Positions 23,452 to 34,464 of a stretch of DNA of 64,000 nucleotides are shown here, piece by piece. The position numbers and the translations under genes were made by a program. Numbering within the stretch: the first letter of the stretch is position 1; each line of letters starts with the position of its first letter. Source of the stretch: Rhodamnia argentea (lineage: Eukaryota > Streptophyta > Magnoliopsida > Myrtales > Myrtaceae); the NCBI RefSeq assembly GCF_020921035.1, contig NC_063153.1, positions 16,430,001-16,494,000 of the forward strand, written 5' to 3'. The notes beneath the pieces were generated by a model. That model ran no database searches, had not been told where the DNA came from, and saw only the letters and a list, made by a program, of their open reading frames with translations.

Positions 23452-23500
23452 GCGGGCCCGGGGCCGAGAGCCCAACGGCTCTCTGGCCCCGGGTTCGCCT
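23452..23500. repeat. GC-rich hairpin
   Basis: The left arm GCGGGCCCGGGGCCGAGAGCC and its near-complement GGCTCTCTGGCCCCGGGTTCGC are separated by a 4-base loop (CAAC). Arms are about 21-22 bp with a few mismatches. Such very stable stems are common in hAT subterminal regions, which fits its place beside the hAT relic. Confidence 0.8.
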
Positions 23501-23746
23501 TTATTTTATTTTATTTTTTAATTTCACACGTCGAACCAAGAGGTTTCGGACGTCAACGGGCGGTTCGGCCCACGAGCCCAAATGGCACCCTCTAACTTCC
23601 AATACACTTATCATATTGTAATTAAAATCAATGATGCCTAACCCTAACATCAAACAACTAGGCCAATCCAAAATGACTATTTTGACCTCAATTTCTTGTT
23701 TTATTTTATGGCAAAAGAAAATTGAATTGAAAAAAAATACTCTTTT
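23501..23746. other. Spacer between hAT relic and TIR element
   Basis: No gene. The hAT element boundary probably lies in here, but I could not define it. Confidence 0.35.
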
Positions 23747-24062
23747 AGGCTCTATTCATTTCACGAAAATTGAAGTGTTTTTGGAAAATGTTTTTTAGAA
23801 AGTCATTTTTCAAGAAAATGACAATATTTTTCTATATTCGGTTGAAATCTGAAAATGACCTAGAAAATATTTTCTGTTGTTCAAGTATGGAAAATCGGAT
23901 TTGATTTTCCTTCATGCAATCCTTTTAATAATTTTTTTTTAAATTATAACTTTTTAGTTCTAATTTTATTGTTTTCTTTTGTAATTTTTTTTTTGGTCTT
24001 TTTTCTTTTTTTTTTTTCTTTTCCTCTCTTATGTAGGCTGCCGGCTATGGCGTCGGCTAGGG

Positions 24063-24102
24063 GCAAGCTCGAGCCTCGCCATAAGGCGAGGCTCGAGCTT
24101 GC
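24063..24102. repeat. Perfect 18-bp palindrome with 4-base loop
   Basis: GCAAGCTCGAGCCTCGCC at 24063-24080 is followed after ATAA by its exact complement at 24085-24102. Inside the outer TIR element. Confidence 0.95.
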
Positions 24103-24477
24103 AGGTGAGGCTTGGATCCTTACTTGCCTAAGGCCAATCCCCGACCGTGGCCATGGCCGACGATCGGCTATGTAGCACCGACAATCTCCGGAAGGCTCCG
24201 TGTTGTATCGAACACGTGTCGGACACCCGACGCCCGTCCGACATGCTTCGACAAGCCGTCAACGTCATGTCGGATTTTCAATACTTGGTCAACTCTTCCG
24301 ACACACCAGCAACACGGGTGTTGGACATTCCGACACGTGTGGGTAAATTTTGAAAATTTCCAATTTTTTGGGGGTAAAAATGTTAATTTTTAGAAACCAA
24401 ATATTCTAGAGAAAACTCTACCAACAAATGGTGGATTACTAGAATGGAATGTAATTGAATTTGTCAATTTAAAGTAA

Positions 24478-25766
24478 GGAAAATTTTCAAATAAGGGCTT
24501 AAAATGTTCTGATTTTCTCAAATAAAGGCCTGAAGTTGATTTTGTTTTAAAAAAAGGCTTGAAATGCCTTCTTTGTTTTAAAAAAGTTATAGCCAAAAGG
24601 CATTTTCATTTTTTATTATTTTACTTTGTTTTCCTTCCTTTCCTTTTTTTTTTTTTTTTTTCTTTTTCTTTTTCCTTTTCTTTGCCCTTCCCAGCCAATG
24701 TCGACCTCAGGCGAGGGCTGCCCACGCCGCCGGTGGGCGGGGTTAGGCCTTGCCTGGGCTGGCATCGGGTGGCCCTTGCCCGGGCCAGCATTGCCCTCAC
24801 CAAAGGGGTGGCCAACAAGGTGGAAGGCGTCAGGGCGGGCGTTGCCGAAGACCCGGTGGGACAGCGCGGACGAAGAGGATGAAGAGGCCGACGCAATTGG
24901 CGGAGAGGCCAAGTGGGGGATGAAGCGGCAAGGTGGGACTGGCGGTCCCAGAAGGCGGTCGGATCAGGACTAGCCGGGATGCGTTGCCGAGGAAGGGGAG
25001 GATGAGGGGCAGGACAGGGAGGGAGCGCTTCTTGAGGAGGTAAGAGACCTGCTCGGGGAGGACGAGGACAGAGAAGACATGGGGCGCAAGGGAGAAGAGA
25101 GAAGCGAACAAGGAAGAGGTCATATTCTCTCTCTCAACCGTGTTTTTTCGTGGAAACCTCTTATCATCTCGCGCAGACTCTCTCTCTCTGAGCTCAAGCA
25201 TTGGCTTACTTTCGTTGACTGCCCTTCCCTCTCTAAATCCCATCACCATATAAACATTCTTGAACCTTTCTCGTTCTTCATAGTCTTCTCACTTTACAGC
25301 AAGAACAACAACGCCCCACCTTCGTTCGTCTCCAAAAGGGTTATGGCATATATTCATTCAATGGTCTCGCAGAGTTTCCAGTTCTACCTTTGAATTCCTC
25401 GAACAGCTCCTGCTTTTGAAAGTCCCCCACTTTGAAATCAACTTGAACGAGGGTGGCGTTGCAAGCCTCGCCAGCCCGAGCGAGGGCGACCCCCACCGGA
25501 CGGCGGCATGGGCGGCCCTCCGCTCGGCCATGGCCGTGGAGGGGAAATAAAAAGGGAAAAGAGAAAAAGAAAAACCAAAAGAAAATGTAAACATAAAAAG
25601 GAAAAAAGGAAAAAATTTAAAATAGTAAAAGACGAAAATATCCTTTTGTCGGGTCCTTTTTTGATACAAAGAGGGCATTTCAGGTTTTTTTTTAAAAACA
25701 AAATTCACTTTATGCCCTTATTTTAAAAAATCAGAGCACTTCAAGCCCTTATTTAGAATTTTTCCT
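24478..25766. mobile_element. Inner long-TIR element with GC-rich cargo (Mutator-like, Pack-MULE candidate)
   Basis: The first ~150 bases (GGAAAATTTTCAAATAAGGG onward) are an imperfect inverted copy of the last ~150 (GAGGAAAAATTCTAAATAAG read from the right). Both contain AAATAAGGGCTTGAAATG-like and GATTTTGTTTTAAAA blocks. Long TIRs point to a Mutator-like element. The inside, 24690-25500, is strikingly GC-rich against its surroundings and contains a promoter-like TATAAA at 25248. A 139-codon minus frame (24830-25249) reads like non-element sequence, so captured host DNA is possible; I cannot name the donor gene. No clean 9-bp target duplication was found. Confidence 0.6.
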
Positions 25767-26223
25767 CAAAATAATGAATAATACTAACAAACGAATGATT
25801 AATGTTTTAGTGTGAATTCATTTTAGGGTTTTTTTATTATTTATTTATTTATTTGTGAATTTGAATCAAATTAGCTTGATTGAAATAATCATAAAAATTT
25901 TAATTTTTAATGTGTATATAAAAATATACATTTAATACATAACGTGTCACAATGTGTTTGAATTCTCTATTTTTGAGAAATGACATGTCGGCGTGTCGTG
26001 TCGCATGTCGCTTGTTTGTGCTACTTAGATGACCAATCGAAGAAGAAGGGAAAAGAAAAAAATAAAAAAATAAAATAAAATTAAAAGAAAAAGAAAAAGG
26101 ACATAGAAAATATAAAAATTTTGAATTTTTATAAAAAATGAAAAAAATATTTTTATTAGAGGAAAATATTTTTCACAACTTATTTATTTTTCATGAAAAT
26201 GGACGGAGCCTTATTCTCTCTTC

Positions 26224-26756
26224 TCTCTCCACTCAGAGGGAATCCAGAGGCGTCGGCCTGCCAATTTCAAAAGGTTTTTGCTAATCATGGCAGTTTCAAG
26301 ACAAAGAGATAGATTATACTGTTGGATATCCCTTTCTATTTTAAGGGTATTGCCTACAACGAAAATGTAAAGCCCGATTTATTTTTCAAAAAATGAATAA
26401 TTTTGAAAAAATCTCTCTAAAAATGATTGTCCATATCACTTACAAAAATAAATGAATGAAAAATATTTTTGCCGTCGACGCAAACGTCTAGACATAAATA
26501 TTATTCATTAACTAATTATGTCAAGTGATGTAAGCGATCATTTTCCGTCTATTTTATGCAAAATAAATGCTTGGGATTTTTTTTTCAAAAAACAACCGGT
26601 TGTATTATTTTCATTGTTTACGAAAATGTCTAGAATGGAAATATTTTTCATTAGTTAATTATCTCAAGCGATTCAAGCAAGTGAAGCCTGAATGTCACTT
26701 TATTTTATCAAAGGATGATTCCACTCACCTAACCCTGAAGAAAATATTCCAAGATT
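26224..26756. other. AT-rich intergenic DNA
   Basis: Contains two weakly similar segments (about 26455-26560 and 26615-26715) sharing TCATTA(A/G)(C/T)TAATTAT and CAAG(T/C)GAT. No gene. Confidence 0.4.
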
Positions 26757-26973
26757 GACCAAATCAAAGCGAGTGTTTTTCCACATCCGACGATTGAAGG
26801 GACTTTCCAACTAACTTCATGCCCTCCAACTACATAAGCAAGCATAGCTGCATCCGAATAAGCACATCTATGCATTAACACACCTCGACCGCATCGTTTG
26901 TTTGCCGGGACAGCTATAGTTTTAAGGTACGAGGGGCGACCTGAGACATACACACACCTTCTCGTTTAGCAAG
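26757..26973 (+). promoter_or_regulatory. Upstream region of the second phytocyanin
   Basis: Homologous to 17108-17328 over its whole length, supporting a duplicated promoter and 5' UTR. Confidence 0.6.
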
Positions 26974-27831
26974 ATGGCCAAGGCTGGAGCGACGACCAAG
27001 TCGGCGGGCCTCGTTCTCGCGATGGTGGTGGTGCAACTGTGGGTGATGCTGAGGAGCGCGGAGGCGACAACATACGTGGTGGGAAACACCACCGGCTGGA
27101 GCAATAAGGCGAACGGGGGGGCCTCCTTCTACTCTAGCTGGGCGAGCAGCCATACGTTCAAGGTCGACGACATTTTAGGTATAACCCCCCCGACCTGATC
27201 GCCGTTTCTTCGACTTTCATCGGTCGTCTACGCTGGGTATAGAAAGTTTGTGTTTAGGGTTAGTGTTCCTACTAAGTGCAAGAACTGTTTATAGAACATC
27301 TGACATGATGATGTCCTTTCGTTAGTATCATTTCTGGTCATGACAACTTATTTGCATCTGACAAAGACGAAAATGATGAACTCGCAAGATATATAAATTA
27401 TAGTGTGTGTGTGTGTGAACATGTTACGAATGAGGTTTTACTCTAAATGTAAAAATTCAATTGCTTTTGCAGTCTTCAACTTCATCTCTGGCCAGCACGA
27501 CGTCGCCGTCGTCTCGGAGTCGGACTTCAACAGCTGCAGCACCGGTTCTCCAATCAATCTCCTGTCTAATCCGCCGGTGAACTACACCCTCAACAGCACC
27601 GGGACCACCTACTTCACGTGCACCCACGACTCTCATTGCTCGGAGGGCCAAAAGCTGTCCGTCACCATTGGCACGGCTTCCGGCCCCACCAGCAGCCCGC
27701 CCAGCACCACCACTTCGCCTCCCCCGCCGCCTCCGTCCAATTCCAGCACTCCGTCCAATTCCAGCACGGGTCATATGTATGTCCCATACCTCGTCATCTT
27801 CACTTCTATGGCCATTTCCTTGGTCTCGTGA
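26974..27831 (+). CDS. Phytocyanin (stellacyanin-type), paralog of the 17329 gene; two exons
   Basis: Exons 26974-27178 and 27473-27831 (GT-AG, split Val codon) give 187 residues. Residues 1-32 form the signal peptide. The domain opens TYVVGNTTGW, and the copper ligands are His77 (GQHDV), Cys118 (YFTCTH), His123 (DSHC) and axial Gln128 (CSEGQKL), so the site is intact. Cys90 and Cys124 supply the disulfide. The tail has PPPPPPSNSSTPSNSS, a Pro/Ser linker with a duplicated SNSSTP unit, and a hydrophobic C-terminus (YLVIFTSMAISLVS) consistent with a GPI anchor. Its intron (~290 bp) is much shorter than the ~785 bp intron of the 17329 copy although the position is identical. AATAAA at 27916-27921 is the likely poly(A) signal. 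Its role is inferred from family only: an extracellular electron-transfer-capable copper protein. Confidence 0.92.
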
Positions 27832-28616
27832 TGCGGCAGGAGCGCTAGTGTTGATTGACTAAGACTATTGTTGCGATACCCCTATGTTTTATCAATTCTG
27901 TCCCTTGTTGATGAGAATAAAACTTGCTTAATTTCGATGTTATCGTATGATGTCATGAGATTAATTTTCCTTTTTCTAACTCCTAAGTAAATAAAAATGC
28001 GGTCACGGTTGATGTCATACTCGACCAAGTCCTCAAGGGAGACTCGCCATTCGATCCAATGGTATCGCGTTTACCAACTTAGCCACCTCCACCGGAAATT
28101 ACTGCAATTAATATTGCAATTTCTAATGGAAAAATGTCAAAAACTTACTTTATTACTGATTGGGACTTGGCCTGCTGTTCACTGTATTCCACGGTCTTAA
28201 CAAGAAGCAAAGTCAAACCTAGGAATCAACATGTCTTAAAAAATGGATTTTGAAATATTCGCTTAATGATATAATTTTCTAGGCCCACTTAGTACTTTCA
28301 GCATTAATAAAACATGTTTCAATCGATCGATCGTTTATAAAAAAAATCAGGCTAACCCTCCCCACGCCCAACGCAAAAGAATTATACGAAAAGAAATGTG
28401 CTGCAACTGCAGGAATTTTGGCCCAATTTTGGAACATATAAAAAAAAAAGACAATGTTTTTTTAATTCCTAATTGAAGGAAAACTTGCTCTTACCACGCC
28501 GTTTATTTTCGAGTGATTTCCAATGACTTGTATTGCATCACTTGAAGGGATTGGCCAAGAGAAAATTTCTTCCGATCATGAATAGAAGAAAACACAACTT
28601 CAAAAGAAATCATTAA
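27832..28616. other. Phytocyanin 3' region and intergenic DNA
   Basis: Homology with the first phytocyanin's 3' region stops near 28020. Beyond that there is AT-rich unique DNA with no recognisable gene. Confidence 0.5.
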
Positions 28617-29023
28617 GGGTGCACATGGTAACACTTGGGATTAACTTCTCAACTTATGCAAGTTGATTTTAACTTCTCCTTAAGGAAGATGATTTTTTAC
28701 TTTTCTTGATTAATGAAAATTCGTTTGATTATGATTGAAAATTTCTACTTTAGAACATTATTAACAAAATCTTCGACGGTCGGTCGGCGCGGGCGGCCGG
28801 CATGGGCGTCGGTGGAGGTCAATGTGATCGAAGAAGTGATTCTAAGGTGGAGAAGTAAAAAAATTACTTCTCAAAGTTGGCAAAAATCTTGCCGGAAGTT
28901 AAAATTCTACGGAGTTGAAAATCCTACCATAAGTCAATTTTTTTACCAAACGGATTTCTACTTGCAGTTTTTTCAAACGGTTTCCTCGGAAGAAATCCAG
29001 TAGAAGTGATTTCGTGTGCATCC
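28617..29023. mobile_element. 407-bp MITE, PIF/Harbinger-like (TAA target duplication)
   Basis: The left end GGGTGCACATGGTAACACTT and the complement of the right end (GGATGCACACGAAATCACTT) pair at about 15 of 20 positions. A direct TAA lies on each side (28614-28616 and 29024-29026). No transposase; an internal open frame is not supported as a gene. Confidence 0.75.
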
Positions 29024-29026
29024 TAA

Positions 29027-30444
29027 GTCGCTCCCAATCCGACCCACGATCCCTCCATCTCGGTAAAAAATGGAAGGTTGTGATTCGGTACATTTCAATA
29101 TATTTCGAACCGAAGTTATGTCAAAATCAAAAGTTCTAGATTCTCTCTCTCTCAAAATTTTTTTTTTTGGGGGGATTAAGACCTAAGAGGTAGGTGGATT
29201 GTCTTTCTTCATTTGCCTTTGTATCTCCCTTGTCTAGTGAATGACTCAATCTCCTAGCATGGATAAAAGAGAAGAGGAAAACGAACGTGAGGAAAGAATC
29301 AACGAATGGAAAAGGCAAAGTCTATTTCGTTGCGTCGAAAGAACGGAATCCCCGAGGAATAAAAGGCAATTAGATATGTCCGGGCCCTTCGACCAAATTT
29401 ACATGCGAATATGCGATGCTCACCACAGGCACATTCGACTAGTCAAATGAATGAAGGATAGAGTAGGAGTATACTTTTGAATATTATATTAGTCCACGTG
29501 CCAAGAAAAGACAAGCCTACGACTTTTAGCCTCGTGTTAGGCCCGGTGCCTAACACTGACGTCAGACACCCAGGCCCCCATCTATGCGAAATTACTGTTT
29601 TGACCTCAATTTCCTGTTTTATTATTATTATAATAATCGCTATTTTCCAGATAAACGATTTCCCCCACATTTTGCCCGAAACCTAATTTGCGTTTCCTAC
29701 CAAAAAAATAAAAATAAAAAAGAAGTAATTTCGTTTGGAAGAAATTTGAACAGGAAAAGAAAGCGGAAAGAAGGACTGATCCTGATCGTCTGTCCTCTCG
29801 TCTCTCTCCTCCTTCTCCTCCGCTCTTTAACTCCGGCCCCTACTCCGGCCGCCGGACCGGCGACGAAGAGCCGGCGCCGCCCCTCCACGCCGAACAGTCC
29901 TCTTGATCCAGCTTCTCTGTTGCTTTCCTACTTCTTGCGCTGTGCGTATTGGTTAGTTTCGCCTCTATGAAGCTGTGATCGTGTTCAACCTCCCCCACCC
30001 CCGCCCCCCCAACAACCATTGTCGCATTCCCCCATTTTGGTTGTTCATTGTAAACAGCTCTTCTCTTGTTTCTTTTCTCTCCTCATTCCAGATTTTTTAC
30101 TTTATTTTATTGTCGATCCTTATTGTTGTTTTGTCCATGTTGCTGCTTTTTCTAAGGCTACGTTTGATGTCGTGGATGCTTGAGAGTAATTTTCAGTCTG
30201 TTTAGCGTAGTGCATTCTGGTTGCCTTAGCGTTGTTTCCAAATTGGTGGAGGAAGAATACGAAGGAGACATTGAACAATCCCAACTCTTTCGTGGGTATT
30301 CAATTCGAAAGTCAAAGGGATTGCTTGGAATAGTTGCAGATGCAAAAAAGCACTCAGGCCAGCTGTTTCTGAGCTCCATTTTCGATGATAAGCAAGAAGT
30401 TGCATTAAAGGAGGAAAATTTTCGACCGAGGGGTTCTGCTCTTG
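29027..30444 (+). promoter_or_regulatory. Upstream region and long leader of the GT64 gene
   Basis: From about 29780 the DNA becomes C/T-rich, as in many plant 5' leaders, with a run of C5-A-C5-G-C7 at 29993-30012. Several short upstream open frames would precede the coding start if the leader were unspliced, for example a 22-codon hydrophobic one at 30138-30206. A leader intron is therefore likely. No coding exon upstream of 30445 is supported. Confidence 0.45.
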
Positions 30445-31458
30445 ATGCGGAATAGAGTGAACTGGGGCTCCATCTTTGTGTTCTACTGCTTCTGTTTGTT
30501 GGTAAAAGTTGATGCGTCATCTCGCCACCAGCTCCCCCATGATCCCTGCGACCTCAGCATCCAGCGGAGGCCGGAGTTGTTGAGACCGGACCAGATGACG
30601 GTCCTGATCAACGGTTACTCTGAGTCTCGCATTCCCCTCCTCCTGTCCATCGCCACCTCCTACTCCGCATCACCTGTCGTGGCAGCAGTGCTCGTCTTGT
30701 GGGGGAACCTGCATACTCCACCTCGGCTCCTCTCCGAGCTCTCCCGCAACCTGTCAGCCGCTTCTCTTGGTGCCGCTCAGATCTCTCTGGTCCCTCAATC
30801 CTCAAGCAGCCTCAATGCCAGGTTCCTTCCTCGGCCGCTCACGATCGAGACGCGGGCCGTGCTGATTTGTGATGATGACGTGGAGGTGGATGCCAAGTCT
30901 CTGGAGTTCGCGTTCAGGGTGTGGGGGTCGAACCCGGACCGTATAGTGGGGATGTTTGGGAGGTCCCACGACATGGACCTGGCCAGGAAGGAGTGGATCT
31001 ACACGGTGCACCCAGATAGATACTCAATAGTCCTCACAAAGTTCATGCTGTTGAAGACCCAGTACCTGTTCAGCTACAGCTGTGGCAGGGGGGCGAGGAT
31101 GAGGAGAGTGGTGGACGAGATGGGTAACTGCGAGGACATACTCATGAACTTCTTGGTGGCCGATGAGATCAACACGGGTCCCATCCTGGTTGGCGCTGAG
31201 AGGGTCAGGGATTACGGGGATGCAAGGAATGACGGAGGTAGTGGCGAGAATAGGGATGAGGTGAGAGATGCAGGGCTAAGCAGGAGGGGAGAGCACAGGA
31301 AGAGGCGAGGGCATTGCATAAGGGAGTTCCACAAGGTGTTGGGGAGGATGCCATTGAGATACTCCTATGGCAAGATGGTGAACTCGGTCGGAGAGCAAGG
31401 GCTTTGCAACAAAGGTGGCAAGCTTGTCTTCTGTGATCAATTCCTTGGTAGAAGATGA
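30445..31458 (+). CDS. Glycosyltransferase family 64 (exostosin-like), type II membrane protein
   Basis: GT64 enzymes transfer sugars in the Golgi; plant members characterised so far glycosylate GIPC sphingolipids. This 337-residue protein, in one exon, starts at ATG 30445 (an upstream in-frame TTG is not a credible start). Residues 8-25 are a hydrophobic signal anchor (WGSIFVFYCFCLLVKV). The catalytic domain has MTVLINGYSESRIPLL near the start and the metal-binding DXD region in VLICDDDVEVD. It continues with FRVWGSNPDRIVGMFGRSHD, the conserved NCEDILMNFLVAD segment and a C-terminal CIREFHKVLGRMPLRYS block. The length is that of the short plant GT64 group, not of the long GINT1 type (~765 aa). 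The Asp/Arg-rich linker near residues 250-285 is long. Family assignment is firm; the sugar and acceptor are not known. Confidence 0.9.
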   Translation: MRNRVNWGSIFVFYCFCLLVKVDASSRHQLPHDPCDLSIQRRPELLRPDQMTVLINGYSESRIPLLLSIATSYSASPVVAAVLVLWGNLHTPPRLLSELSRNLSAASLGAAQISLVPQSSSSLNARFLPRPLTIETRAVLICDDDVEVDAKSLEFAFRVWGSNPDRIVGMFGRSHDMDLARKEWIYTVHPDRYSIVLTKFMLLKTQYLFSYSCGRGARMRRVVDEMGNCEDILMNFLVADEINTGPILVGAERVRDYGDARNDGGSGENRDEVRDAGLSRRGEHRKRRGHCIREFHKVLGRMPLRYSYGKMVNSVGEQGLCNKGGKLVFCDQFLGRR

Positions 31459-34343
31459 CCATGTAACCTCCTAACCATCCCTCATTGTTCTTTGGAATGT
31501 TCTTTTCTCTTTGTAGTTATGTGATTAAGGAGAAAAAGTTGGTTAATAGAACGGGGTTCATTAAGATTATAGTGTTCAAACCCAGCTTCTCCATATGAAA
31601 CAGTCGAAGAGCTGATCATTCATATAAGCAATGTACTTAAAAGGCCACGACAATTGGAGATGCAACAAAGAAGCATGCTGAAGAACTTATCCATGAAGAC
31701 TATCTACAAGTGCATCCTAACAAATAAGGCCAACTGGTAGAGAGTACAAAAGAGGGTCCTGCATTGGCTTGAGCTTGAATAAAGCCAAGGAGCTATTTAG
31801 AAACTTCAAACACTTTGCATGCAATTTAATAACACTTGTGAGCATATCAGATACGAAGAAGTCCATGTCTATTTCAATCTGAAGAAGTTCTCTCAACGAA
31901 GATCAGGAAAGAAATCAAAAGATGGCATGGAGGTGGAGGATCTGCTCCAGCCAAGAAAATAGAACACCTTTTCCATAGGATTTACATGTTCCGGGCCATT
32001 AAATCCAGTTAACTTACTGCTTGCATAGATGAATGACAAGGATCATAAGATAGGCGCTTCGCGAACAATTACTCAGAATGTACACTGAGATGACCTATAT
32101 CAAAAATTGGAATTGTTTGCATCCTGGCAAAAGAAAGATTCATAGTTTCTCAATGGAGCCATGGATTCAGACAGCTCTAGTTCCTCAACGAAACCAATGG
32201 TCATTACTATAAATTTATTTGTATACTTTTCTTTAAAATCCTTCAATAGTCTAGGAAGAAAGGGCAGAACCAGACTGAAGAATAATATATTGAGTAGGCA
32301 AGTTTAGAGTGATTAAAGGCAATAAGAAGTAAGCATCTTAGGCACTCCTTTGCAATACTAAAGAAAAAGTTGGCACAACTTAACTGCGCAGTACTTTGTA
32401 GCCATAATTCATCTGCATAAAATTGAACTAAATATTGACATTATGGAATGAAAGGATCATGTTTTCTCAGAATCCTAGTCTCTCTACAAGTCTGGATGAT
32501 ATCTTTTGATCCAAACATGGGATTGAGCTGTCATTTTCTCATGACTATCATGCAAATGCCTCAATCTCATGTTCTATGTAGACATCTGAAGAGTTGATCC
32601 ACTTCAGGCAAGCAAATCCAGATGAAACGCGTCATTAAGCATCTTTTGCCTGACTGAATCATCATGAGGGGCACCAGACTCGTATCAAAACTAGTTTAGA
32701 TTATGCTGTTCAAAATGAATGGCAGAATCATTGAGCAGTAAGCAAATAACTGAAATATGAGTGAACATTCTTACAAGGTAATCTCAACAGTTCTCCTTTC
32801 ATATGCAAGACATCTTCAATATAAAATATCTCATGGAGAAGCAGTAATCCCCATATATACCTGAGAGAGAGAAATTCCATGACGGAACCAAAGAAAATAG
32901 TGATGACTGCTGCAATTTGACAACATTATAGACACTTTAATGTGACTCCAACTGTTATTTCTAGATCATCATCCTTTTTTTTTCCTTAGAAGGTGGATCA
33001 TCATAGTCTTAAAAGCACACAGCCCAAAAGAAGGTCAATGACCTCAATCAATGTGTAGTGGACTGAAAGTTTGCTAGTACTGAGAATGTGTCAACATGTA
33101 ATACCATGTATTTAGCCAAGGATAAACAGAGAATATTTTTAGGGAAATTGCCAAGATGCCCAAAGGATGGGAAAATTAAAATAAAGATGCTATCTGTAGC
33201 TGTCATGCTTAGCATTCTCTACTTGGGATGTATGAGTAACATCATCACCCATATCCCAGGTATGCAAAGTTGAAAACAAACCGAAGACAAGCGGTGAGTC
33301 TATGGAACTTGTTAGTAATAGTCTCTTCGGCAATGTGGAGAATAAGGGATAATGTCGTCCACTGATGCTGATCCTGTGATCATTTCTCATACCAACCATC
33401 CAACAAAACAAAATGGTTGAGACAGAAAGCAATACCAATGAAGGGACAACAATCAGCATACAAGCGGCAAAACATACAAAAGGTCTTGACTATTTATAGT
33501 TAGTTCATCAAGGATGGTTCAGACTTTGTTCATTATGATCTTAAACAGGTAATTTATGGAAATACCAATTTTTAGTTATGTTACACTTATCTCACTGTCT
33601 ATGGTTTCCTGAACTTCGCTTCTGCTCGACTTGCTGATTATATTCTTTGAATGGTTTTCCGGCCATTCTGAAGTCTGTTAGCAGCAACTTACTTTGGATG
33701 TGTAGTGTTGTGAATATTCTTGTGTCTATTTGTGTTGGTCATCATGGTAGAAAAGTTCGGGAACTTGCTGTCATATCATTGTGCCATTGACTTGTAAAGG
33801 TTTTAAGGTACATTATTTAGTCCAAATCGGTTTGCCTTGCTTCATCGTCTGCACTACAGGAATGAGAATTCTCATAAATTTATGATTGGACCAGGATTGC
33901 TGTTTTATCTGTCATCTTACTGACATTTGCATCCAAGTCCGAATGGATGTCAAACTGTTTGTTATCTTCCAGAGGGCTCTGACATTGTTCCATTGATGCG
34001 TGCGGGGCGCATCCTGTTAGACTGAAGGAGGGGGAAAAAGATTTGTTCACAGGATGTTTAGAATGCCTCGGATCCCCTTGAATCACATGACCGATGCTGC
34101 GGCAAAATTACTCAAGATTAAACCATCTCCTTTCGCTTGAAATCCTCTTCTAAAGCATCCAGTCGGTAAAGAAACATTCTCTAGTATAGGATGTGAAGAA
34201 CTCATCTCCTCAAAGGTCTACATTTCCACACAAGTGAAACCACGAGGCACAAAACACTTGAAGTTCAGACTGTTGTGCAATTTGGTTAATACTATTATCA
34301 AATCCGGGTATACATCAGTTCCTCAAGTCAACTGAAAACTTGA
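31459..34343. other. Intergenic DNA between GT64 and the DnaJ-like gene
   Basis: About 2.9 kb without a recognisable gene or intact element. The composition is balanced and less AT-rich than the TE regions. A 68-codon minus frame at 33880-34086 has coding-like composition but no recognisable domain. GT64 3' UTR and the convergent gene's 3' UTR lie at the two ends. Confidence 0.45.
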
Positions 34344-34346
34344 TGT

Positions 34347-34381
<35 letters not shown>
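34344..34381. repeat. (GA)n microsatellite
   Basis: About 17 GA dinucleotides with one G interruption, ~85 bases downstream of the DnaJ-like gene's stop codon. Confidence 0.95.
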
Positions 34382-34464
34382 TTAAGAGGCGAATGGACCT
34401 AATTAATAGAATCGTGTGGCGGCAGTTCAAGATCATTCACTTCGTACGATTATAAGGTGGCGGC

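Larger units (their letters stand above)
23750..26220. mobile_element. Outer TIR element (PIF/Harbinger-like ends) carrying a nested element
   Basis: The left end GGCTCTATTCATTTCACGAA and the complement of the right end (GGCTCCGTCCATTTTCATGA) form terminal inverted repeats. A 3-bp TTA target duplication flanks both ends (23747-23749 and 26221-26223). TTA/TWA duplications with GGCTC-type ends fit PIF/Harbinger-derived elements. About half the length is a second element at 24478-25766. No transposase is visible. Confidence 0.7.

Noticed and set aside
24830-25249. 139-codon minus frame, thought of as a captured P450 or transit-peptide exon
   Set aside because: Composition is coding-like but no P450 or other signature is present, so only the capture hypothesis is kept, without a gene call.
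30180-30455. 91-codon frame before the GT64 gene
   Set aside because: It starts at TTG, has no homology and overlaps the GT64 start in another frame; read as leader sequence.
33880-34086. 68-codon minus frame with coding-like composition
   Set aside because: No recognisable domain, no clear splice partners; could be chance.
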